A stretch of 11,055 nucleotides of DNA. Origin: Natrialbaceae archaeon. Its GTDB lineage: Archaea > Halobacteriota > Halobacteria > Halobacteriales > Natrialbaceae. Numbering within the stretch: position 1 is the first letter of the stretch; each line of letters begins with the position of its first letter. The notes under the pieces are model-generated. The model saw only the letters and a list, made by a program, of their open reading frames with translations. It ran no database searches and was not told the DNA's origin. Made by a program: the position numbers and the translations under genes. This document shows positions 1 through 5,124 of this stretch, in pieces. The DNA is taken from NCBI GenBank assembly GCA_003552885.1, contig PUPA01000222.1, positions 1-11,055 on the forward strand, read 5' to 3'.

Positions 1-520
1 GCGGGTCGCCGACCGCCTCGAGCCGGTCGTCGACGAGGTCGTCGTCAACTGCCGGGCCGACCAGCGGGCGGCGATCGAAGGGGCGATGGAGGGCTACCCC
101 GACGCCGTCCGGTTCGCGTTCGACGAGGAGGCCGACCGGGGGCCGATGGCGGGAATTCACGACGGGCTCCAGGCGGCCGAGGGCAGGTACGCCGCCGTCG
201 TCGCCTGTGACATGCCGTTCGTCGACCCCGACTTCCTCGCGTACCTCTTCGAGCGGGCGGGCGGCCACGACGCGGCCGTCCCACGACTCGAAGACCGGTG
301 GTTCCAGACGACCCAGGCGGTCTATCGCGCCGACGCGATGGCCGACGCCTGCGCGGCGGCGCTCGACCGTGGCGAACGGAAGATCCTCGACGCCCTGTTC
401 GAGCTCGAGTACGTCGTGGTCGACGAGCCGGCCGTCGAGACACACGCCGACCCGGACACCTTCCGGAACGTCAACACCCGCGAGGAGCTAGCGCGTGCGG
501 CGGCGGCCCTCGAGGGATGA
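1..520 (+). CDS. mobA: Molybdenum cofactor guanylyltransferase MobA (5' end missing)
   Basis: The reading frame is open from base 2 to the TGA at 518-520, giving 172 residues, so the gene starts before the window. Visible motifs are the MobA RGPMAGI segment (residues about 46-52), the metal-binding ACDMPFV segment (about 68-74) and the C-terminal FRNVNTREELARA segment, which is diagnostic of MobA. The nucleotide-binding N-terminus (LAGGxSxRxGxDK) lies off the left edge. By family knowledge, MobA transfers GMP from GTP to molybdopterin to make the guanine dinucleotide form of the molybdenum cofactor in the cytosol. The related MocA cytidylyltransferases are the main alternative, but the FRNVNT ending favours MobA. 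It converges on yqeC, with 39 bp between the stops; two Mo-enzyme maturation genes side by side fit a shared cofactor theme. Confidence 0.88.
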   Translation, partial: RVADRLEPVVDEVVVNCRADQRAAIEGAMEGYPDAVRFAFDEEADRGPMAGIHDGLQAAEGRYAAVVACDMPFVDPDFLAYLFERAGGHDAAVPRLEDRWFQTTQAVYRADAMADACAAALDRGERKILDALFELEYVVVDEPAVETHADPDTFRNVNTREELARAAAALEG

Positions 521-559
521 CGATCCCCCAGGCAACGAGTCCCCCGTCCGCGGGTCGGA

Positions 560-1285
560 TCAGTCGACCCCCGTCACGACGTCGACGACCTCCGCGTCGG
601 CCATTCTGGCGAGGACGACGCGCGGGACGTCGGCCCTCGCGAGGATCGTCCGTGCGATCTCCCGGGCGATGCGCTCGTCGTCGGCGTCGTCGACCTTGTT
701 GAGGAGTGGAATCGCGGTCGCCCCGTCGGGGACGCCCTCCAAGCCGCCGTGCTCGCTCGCGAGAACTGTCGCGACGGCCGCCGGGGTGATCGGATCGCCG
801 ACCGAGAGGTCGGTCAGTGCGGCCACCCGCTCGGGCCGGTGAACCGTCTCCTCCCCGAGGGGCCGGCCGACGGCGTGGACGCTCGCGACGGGGACGACGA
901 CGTCGGCCGTCGACGGCAGCTGGGGTTCGTGTTCCCCGGGGGCTTTCAGCTCCCGCGTCCGGGCGCCGTCGGCTTTGACCAGGATCGGTCCGTCGTGGGT
1001 CGCCGCGAGGTCGTCGACCGTCCCGGTGTCGTAGCCCAGGTAGCGATCCCCCTCGCGCTCGGAGACGAGTCCGAGCGGGAACGGACCGTCCCAGACGGCC
1101 GCCGATGGTTCGTCGGTCACACAGAGCGCGGCGACCCGCCGGTCGAAGATCGGGATCCGGACGGTCGCCGTCAGGACGGCCCGATCGAGCCGCCCGGCGA
1201 GGGCGTAGAGGGTCGTCTTCTTCCCGCCCGCACCGACCAGACAGGTCGTTCCGGCGTCCGCCGACAGCGCCTCCACGATCTCCAT
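560..1285 (-). CDS. yqeC: YqeC-like selenium/molybdenum hydroxylase accessory protein
   Basis: This is a complete 241-residue P-loop protein. It shows the YqeC glycine-rich loop GAGGKKTTL (18-26), the hallmark segment KADGART.ELKAPGEHEP (104-121) and a G4-type NKVDD (196-200). YqeC is a putative NTPase linked to maturation of molybdenum hydroxylases of the xanthine-dehydrogenase type, originally the selenium-dependent ones. Its biochemical reaction is not established. The ATG at 1285 is supported by a TATA-like box (CTTTTG on the minus strand, 1311-1316) centred about 28 bp upstream, so the transcript is probably leaderless. It is convergent with mobA, which makes the neighbouring MobA-type transferase a likely partner in the same pathway. 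The length matches the family and nothing looks truncated. Confidence 0.85.
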   Translation of the reverse strand: MEIVEALSADAGTTCLVGAGGKKTTLYALAGRLDRAVLTATVRIPIFDRRVAALCVTDEPSAAVWDGPFPLGLVSEREGDRYLGYDTGTVDDLAATHDGPILVKADGARTRELKAPGEHEPQLPSTADVVVPVASVHAVGRPLGEETVHRPERVAALTDLSVGDPITPAAVATVLASEHGGLEGVPDGATAIPLLNKVDDADDERIAREIARTILARADVPRVVLARMADAEVVDVVTGVD

Positions 1286-1310
1286 CGGATCGGAGTACGA
1301 CCGGGCGGCT

Positions 1311-1316
1311 CAAAAG
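1311..1316 (-). promoter_or_regulatory. TATA-like box of yqeC
   Basis: Forward CAAAAG reads CTTTTG on the minus strand. It is centred about 28 bp upstream of the yqeC ATG, the distance expected for a leaderless haloarchaeal transcript. Confidence 0.55.
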
Positions 1317-1327
1317 CCTTGACCGAG

Positions 1328-1342
1328 ACCTTTCTGAAAGGT
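1328..1342. repeat. 15-bp palindrome in divergent promoter region, candidate operator
   Basis: ACCTTTCTGAAAGGT is a perfect inverted repeat with 7-bp arms around one central T. It lies between the yqeC TATA-like box (1311-1316) and the small membrane protein gene (start 1371), and it overlaps the weak TATA-like GGTTAAGG (1340-1347) of the latter. The placement suits a regulator-binding site. The regulator is unknown. Confidence 0.4.
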
Positions 1343-1370
1343 TAAGGGGAGCGAGTCCGGACCGTCGAGT

Positions 1371-1493
1371 ATGCACGAACTGCGCTACGTCCTCGATGCC
1401 GAGCCCGCGTTGCCGATGTCGATCGTCGGCTGGGGCGTCCTCGCCCTCTCGATCGCGCTCGCGGCCGTCTGGATCGCGTACCTCTACCGCTGA
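1371..1493 (+). CDS. Small single-span membrane protein (40 aa)
   Basis: A 40-codon ORF runs from ATG 1371 to TGA 1491-1493. The product has a short polar, mixed-charge N-terminus (HELRYVLDAEPALPM) followed by one clear hydrophobic helix (about 17-37: SIVGWGVLALSIALAAVWIA) and ends YLYR. I do not recognise a family. Codon use is as GC3-rich as neighbouring genes, and the ORF fills the space between the yqeC promoter and the end of the CinA-like gene exactly, leaving one base before that gene's stop on the other strand. A TATA-like GGTTAAGG at 1340-1347 sits about 27 bp upstream of the ATG. Together these argue for a real gene rather than chance. Its role is unknown; small one-span proteins often modulate larger membrane complexes, but nothing here identifies a partner. 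Confidence 0.6.
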   Translation: MHELRYVLDAEPALPMSIVGWGVLALSIALAAVWIAYLYR

Positions 1494-1494
1494 G

Positions 1495-2187
1495 CTACCG
1501 TCGGGGCCCCTCGACGCGCGCGTCGAGCCACGCGGCGGCCTCCCTCACGGCCGTCTCGTCGGTTCCTCGGATCTCGATCCGCACCGACTCGCCGGGGTAG
1601 CTTCCCACGCCCACGTCGAACCGATCGCGCAGCGTCTCGAGCCGGTCGAGGAGTGCGCTCTCGGGCTCGGCGGCGACGACGACCTCGCGGTGGACGGGCT
1701 CGCCGCGGAACTCCGGAGCCACCGTCTCGAACATCCCCCGCATCTCGGAGGGGACGCCGGGGAGCACGTAGACCCCCTCCAGGACCGCCCCGGGAGCGAC
1801 GCCGACCGTGTTGTGCAGCGGACGGGCCCCCTCCGGGATCGCCGCCGTCCCCTCCGTGAGCTCCTCGCGGGCGTAGCCGCCTTCCTCCTCGAGCCACTCG
1901 AGGACGCGTTCGTCCTCGCGCAGGGGACGGCCGAGCGCCGCCGCCACGCCGTCCATCGTGACGTCGTCGTGGGTCGGACCGATGCCGCCGGTGACGATCA
2001 CCGCGTCGTACTCCGCGCGGTACTCGTTTACCACGCGGGCGATGTCGGCCACCCGATCGGGGACCGTCGTGACGCGCTCGACGGCCACTCCCCGTCCGTC
2101 GAGGCGCTCACAGAGCCACGCGGCGTTCGTGTTCGTCGTCCGCCCGACGAGTAGCTCGTCCCCGACGGTCACGATCGCGACCTCCAT
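1495..2187 (-). CDS. CinA N-terminal-type MoCF-fold protein (COG1058)
   Basis: The 230-residue protein begins MEVAIVTVGDELLVGRTTNTN and carries the COG1058 signatures TGGIGPTHDD (66-75), HNTVGVAPG (125-133) and LPGVPSEM (142-149), plus a C-terminal VGVGSYPGE (192-200). It corresponds to the N-terminal half of bacterial CinA without the C-terminal NMN-deamidase domain, the usual archaeal arrangement. The fold is shared with MoaB/MogA, so it is often annotated as a molybdopterin-binding domain. Family members have been linked to ADP-ribose pyrophosphatase activity, so a cofactor-recycling role is more likely than competence. The start at 2187 is supported by a TATA-like box (forward GTAAAACG, 2210-2217) about 27 bp upstream. 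It is convergent with the small membrane protein gene, one base apart. Confidence 0.85.
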   Translation of the reverse strand: MEVAIVTVGDELLVGRTTNTNAAWLCERLDGRGVAVERVTTVPDRVADIARVVNEYRAEYDAVIVTGGIGPTHDDVTMDGVAAALGRPLREDERVLEWLEEEGGYAREELTEGTAAIPEGARPLHNTVGVAPGAVLEGVYVLPGVPSEMRGMFETVAPEFRGEPVHREVVVAAEPESALLDRLETLRDRFDVGVGSYPGESVRIEIRGTDETAVREAAAWLDARVEGPRR

Positions 2188-2209
2188 AGGCGGCCGTACG
2201 TCCCGACGG

Positions 2210-2217
2210 GTAAAACG
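2210..2217 (-). promoter_or_regulatory. TATA-like box of the CinA-type gene
   Basis: Forward GTAAAACG (minus strand CGTTTTAC) is centred about 27 bp upstream of the ATG at 2187. It is flanked by two copies of CGTCCCGACG at 2199-2208 and 2223-2232. Confidence 0.5.
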
Positions 2218-2258
2218 CGTGTCGTCCCGACGTCGGCGGGCGGGCGAGCGACCGATAG

Positions 2259-2300
2259 CGAGTTAATTTCTCTTATTCTTTCGTAAGCTTTAATGCGTTC
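2259..2300. other. AT-rich patch, possible orphan promoter
   Basis: Within the 283-bp non-coding gap 2188-2470 this stretch is strikingly AT-rich for the genome (TTAATTTCTCTTATTCTTTC, then AAGCTTTAATG). TTTAAT at 2289-2294 is a possible TATA box on the plus strand. A perfect 7-bp hairpin (CGGATGG / CCATCCG, 2321-2339) follows. The patch could be the distal promoter of the regulator at 2471 with a leader of about 150 nt, or the promoter of a small RNA. No convincing gene lies directly behind it. Confidence 0.35.
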
Positions 2301-2470
2301 TAACCTGTACCGACGCCTGCCGGATGGACCGACCATCCGACCGCGGACGGCGCCAGCATGGGTCCGCTCCCCCGGAACGGGCCCGCGGCCGGCGTCCCCC
2401 CCTCCCCGGAGATAGAGCGATACTGACCGATCGAACGGCCGGAAGATTCAATTTTGATAGTTGAAAACGT

Positions 2471-2848
2471 ATGGATACAATGGCACGTGGTGGCTGGGCA
2501 GCGACCGAGGAATCCGACGCGCGGACCGTGCTATCCGCGCTCGGGAGCAAGTACAGCGCGGAGATCCTCTGTGCGGCGGGGACGCCGAAGTCCGCACAGG
2601 CTCTGAGCGAGGACATAGAGATCCCGATCGCGACCTGTTATCGCCGGATCGAAGAGCTCGTCGACGCCGGCTTACTGGAGTGTGAGGGGCGGCGTCTCTC
2701 CGAGGAGGGTCGCCGGACCAACATCTACCGGCGAACCGTCGACGAGGTCGGCGTCGAGTTCACCGACGACGGACCCGACTGTTCTCACAGACGCCGGACC
2801 GAAGCGAGAAACCGCCTGGAAGAACGCCTCGAAGCCGGCGTGAGGTGA
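2471..2848 (+). CDS. ArsR-like winged helix-turn-helix transcriptional regulator
   Basis: The 125-residue product matches the small haloarchaeal winged-helix regulators. A first helix SALGSKYSAEILCAA (22-36) is followed by the HTH SAQALSEDIEIPIATCYRRI (41-60), continuing to EELVDAGLL (61-69), and a wing RLSEEGRRTNIYRRTVDEV (75-93). The C-terminal tail is charged (HRRRTEARNRLEERLEAGVR). Cysteines are at 34, 56, 71 and 104 but form no obvious metal site. It should bind DNA as a dimer; the ligand is unknown. The ATG at 2471 is used here; an in-frame ATG at 2480 is equally possible. The AT-rich sequence at about 2445-2460 lies close upstream and may hold a weak TATA box. The YeiH-type transporter gene lies 177 bp downstream on the same strand and is a plausible but unproven target. 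Confidence 0.82.
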   Translation: MDTMARGGWAATEESDARTVLSALGSKYSAEILCAAGTPKSAQALSEDIEIPIATCYRRIEELVDAGLLECEGRRLSEEGRRTNIYRRTVDEVGVEFTDDGPDCSHRRRTEARNRLEERLEAGVR

Positions 2849-2937
2849 TCTCGGGCGGCGCGAAGTAATCCCGACAGCCAGGTCCGCTCGGGTCCGGTCC
2901 GTACCCACAGGGTGACGGCGGCCGGAACCGACAGCCG

Positions 2938-2943
2938 TATACT
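2938..2943 (+). promoter_or_regulatory. TATA-like box upstream of the YeiH-type gene
   Basis: GTATACT includes TATA at 2938-2941, about 27 bp upstream of ATG 2967, the start of a short upstream ORF. A transcript starting there would exclude the in-frame GTG at 2912 as start of the transporter gene. Confidence 0.4.
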
Positions 2944-2966
2944 CCCCCCCGGGGACCGTTCGACCG

Positions 2967-3029
2967 ATGAGCCGTGGAATCCGGACGGAGCGACACCGAC
3001 CGCGCCGAAACCGCGTTCGGGCGCGATGA
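2967..3029 (+). other. Arg-rich upstream ORF overlapping the YeiH-type start (ATGA)
   Basis: ATG 2967 opens a 20-codon ORF whose peptide contains nine arginines. It ends at TGA 3027-3029, overlapping the ATG at 3026 of the transporter gene in the form ATGA. Its ATG is at leaderless distance from the TATA-like box at 2938-2941. It may be a leader peptide that couples translation, or the correct N-terminus of the transporter separated by a frameshift, or chance. Confidence 0.3.
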
Positions 3030-4024
3030 GAGCCCAACGGCGTCGGTCGGTCGCCCTCTTGCCCGGCGTGGCCGCTCTCCTCGTCGGTGCGGCCCTCGCC
3101 GACGCGCTCGCCCCCCTGCTGGGTATCAATGCCCTGTTTCTCGCGATCCTGCTCGGGCTGGTCCTCGCGAACGCCGTCGGGGTTCCCGAGCCCGTCCGTC
3201 CGGGCGTCGAGACCCACGGCCGGTTCCTGGTCGCCGGCATCGTCCTCATGGGGGCGCTCGTCAGCGTCGGGACGGTCCTGGAGATCGGTCCGTCCGTGCT
3301 GGGCGTGGTCGTCGGGACGGCCGCGTTCACCCTCCTCGCGGTCGAGCTCCTCTCGCGGAACGTCTTCGGGCTCGCCGGCCGGCTCGGCTCGCTGCTCGCC
3401 GCGGGGGCGAGCATCTGTGGGGTCTCGGCGGTCGCCGGCGTCGCCGGCGCCATCTCCGCCAGGGAGCGGGACGTCGCCTACGCGGCCGCGACGATCCTGC
3501 TTTTCGACGCGGTCACGCTCGTCGTCTACCCGGTCGTCGGCGACACCCTCGGGCTCTCCGGGCCGGTGTTCGGAATCTGGGCGGGCGTCAGTATGTTCTC
3601 GACCGGACCGGTCGTCGCCGTCGGCTTCGCCCACTCCGAACTCGCCGGCCAGTGGGCGACGATGACCAAACTCGCCCGGAACGCGCTGATCGGCGTGGTC
3701 GTCCTCGCGTACGCGACCTACTACGCCCGCGAGGGCGGACGCGACTCCTCGACGGCCCGCGCCGTCCTCGACGGCTTCCCGACGTTCGTCCTCGGCTTTC
3801 TCGCGCTCGTGGCGGTCGCGAGCACCGGTGTCCTCACCGCGAGCCAGGAGGCGCTGATCGAGACGGCCTACGGCTGGCTGTTCCTGGTTGCGTTCGTCGG
3901 CCTGGGAACCGAGATCCGACTCTCCGCGCTGCGGGACGCCGGCGTCCTCCCCGTCGTGGTCGTCTCCCTCGCCTTCCTCGCCGCGAGCGGCCTCTCGCTC
4001 GCCGTCTTGCTCGCGATCCTCTGA
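3026..4024 (+). CDS. YeiH/UPF0324 family membrane protein (putative sulfate exporter)
   Basis: The 332-residue polytopic membrane protein has about ten hydrophobic segments. It carries the family landmarks LFLAILLGLVLAN (38-50), LLAAGASICGVSAVAG (123-138), YAAATILLF (152-160), FGIWAGVS (182-189) and KLARNALIG (215-223), and ends in the usual hydrophobic helices. The family (PF03601, Cons_hypoth698) is listed as putative sulfate exporters; the substrate is uncertain. In typical members the motif after GLWAGTS reads HETAQVVAAG; here it is FSTGPVVAVG (191-200), losing the His and Gln, so the transported substrate may differ. An in-frame GTG at 2912 would add 38 residues, but they lie upstream of the likely TATA box and are not hydrophobic or conserved-looking, so ATG 3026 is preferred. 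The gene follows a winged-helix regulator and converges on the ABC operon with a 3-bp gap. Confidence 0.82.
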   Translation: MRAQRRRSVALLPGVAALLVGAALADALAPLLGINALFLAILLGLVLANAVGVPEPVRPGVETHGRFLVAGIVLMGALVSVGTVLEIGPSVLGVVVGTAAFTLLAVELLSRNVFGLAGRLGSLLAAGASICGVSAVAGVAGAISARERDVAYAAATILLFDAVTLVVYPVVGDTLGLSGPVFGIWAGVSMFSTGPVVAVGFAHSELAGQWATMTKLARNALIGVVVLAYATYYAREGGRDSSTARAVLDGFPTFVLGFLALVAVASTGVLTASQEALIETAYGWLFLVAFVGLGTEIRLSALRDAGVLPVVVVSLAFLAASGLSLAVLLAIL

Positions 4025-4027
4025 GCG

Positions 4028-5116
4028 TCAGAGCCCCTCCGGCCCCAAGCGGCGGACGCCCGCCCGAAGCGCGAGGACCGCGCCGATCCCGGCGACGCAG
4101 ATCGCGGAGACGAGCAGCCACGTCGTCGCCGTCGGCGCGCCGACCGCGAGCCGTGCGATCACGTTCGCCGGATGCTGGGGGAAGAGTGCGGCGACGACGA
4201 GCGCGGCGACGAGCCCGCCGGAGTAAAGCAGCTGGGCCTCCCGACGATCCGACGCGAACAGGGCGACGCTGACGCCGGCCGAGACGACGAGCGCGGCGAG
4301 CCCGGCGACCAGGAGGACGAGCGCCGTCACGTTCGCGACGGCGATCCCGTTGGCCACGAGCAAGGAGAGCCAGAGGGCCGCCTGCAAGGGCGCGAGGACG
4401 GCCGCAGCCAGGAGCTTCGCCTCGACGACGTCGCCGAGCGACGGCGGGCCGACACACAGAAGCTCCAGCGTGCCCCGCCGGCGTTCCTCGCTCGTCGAGT
4501 CGACCGCGATGGAGCCGCTTACGAACGCGGGCAAGAAGAGCAAAAGCGGGAGCAACACGGTGTAAGTGAACTCGACGTACGGGCTGGCCTGCCCCCCGTC
4601 CGGCGGATCGAGCGGCGGGTTCTCGAGCCGGTCGGCGCGTTCGACGCGCTCTGTGTGTTCGACGGTCTCGAGGGTCTCCCGCAGCTGGACGATCAGAAGC
4701 GTCGTCTCGAGGCCGCCCTCGGGGGCGGTGACCCGGACGACGAGCCGCCCGTCACCGTCCCGGTTCGCGTCGAGGACGGCCGCCACGCCGCCGGCCTCGA
4801 ACGCCTCCGTGGCCGTCCCCCGGTCTACGCTCCGGGCGGAGAGCTCCGGTCTGTCCTCGGCCACGGCGACGAGCGCGTCGCGGTCCTCGCCGGTGACCGC
4901 GACCTCGAGTTCGTACTCCTCGACCCCCGCGGGGTCGTACATCGCGACGAGCCCGACGACGAGAAACGAGGAGAAGCCGGCGATGAACAGCTGGATCGAG
5001 ATCGCAAGCAGGATCGTCTTCTCCGAACGCAGGGAGGCGAGCTCCCGACGGACGAGCGCCCACCGCGCGCGGGCGGAGGCCGAGCCGTCGGCGCCTTCCC
5101 GCCGATCACGCGACAA
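4028..5116 (-). CDS. ABC-2 type transporter permease (second permease of operon)
   Basis: The 362-residue membrane protein has one N-terminal helix (about 36-58), an extracytoplasmic acidic domain (about 62-180), then five to six helices (about 183-206, 234-256, 260-287, 298-313, 331-352). The cytoplasmic coupling motif EERRRGTLELLCVGPPSLGD (210-229) is typical of ABC-2 exporters (NatB/COG1668-like). The start is TTG at 5116. There is no other reasonable start before the first helix, and a Shine-Dalgarno-like GGGGTGAT ends five bases upstream of it. It overlaps the end of the protease-fused permease by 11 bp, and the overlap sits in a hairpin (5104-5124). It should pair with that protein and the ATPase as a heteromeric exporter. 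The substrate is unknown. It is last in the operon. Confidence 0.85.
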   Translation of the reverse strand: MSRDRREGADGSASARARWALVRRELASLRSEKTILLAISIQLFIAGFSSFLVVGLVAMYDPAGVEEYELEVAVTGEDRDALVAVAEDRPELSARSVDRGTATEAFEAGGVAAVLDANRDGDGRLVVRVTAPEGGLETTLLIVQLRETLETVEHTERVERADRLENPPLDPPDGGQASPYVEFTYTVLLPLLLFLPAFVSGSIAVDSTSEERRRGTLELLCVGPPSLGDVVEAKLLAAAVLAPLQAALWLSLLVANGIAVANVTALVLLVAGLAALVVSAGVSVALFASDRREAQLLYSGGLVAALVVAALFPQHPANVIARLAVGAPTATTWLLVSAICVAGIGAVLALRAGVRRLGPEGL

Positions 5117-5124
5117 GCGTGATC
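5104..5124 (-). promoter_or_regulatory. Intercistronic hairpin enclosing a TTG start, candidate translational coupler
   Basis: The arms GATCACGC (5117-5124 on the minus strand) and GCGTGATC (5104-5111) are perfectly complementary and flank a 5-nt loop TTGTC. The loop holds the TTG start of the downstream permease, the 3' arm holds the TGA stop of the upstream gene, and the 5' arm overlaps the 3' half of the Shine-Dalgarno-like GGGGTGAT. Folding would hide the ribosome site unless a ribosome finishing the upstream gene opens it. Confidence 0.5.

Noticed and set aside
521..559. Terminator between convergent mobA and yqeC
   Set aside because: Only 39 bp with no T-tract or clear stem.
2324..2464. 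46-codon ORF behind the AT-rich patch
   Set aside because: It uses AGA and ATA codons that are rare here, is Arg/Pro-rich with no structure, and sits somewhat far from the TATA-like element; chance is more likely.
2672..3634. Minus-strand open frame across the regulator and YeiH-type gene
   Set aside because: The product is repetitive Arg/Asp/Glu sequence overlapping two supported genes.
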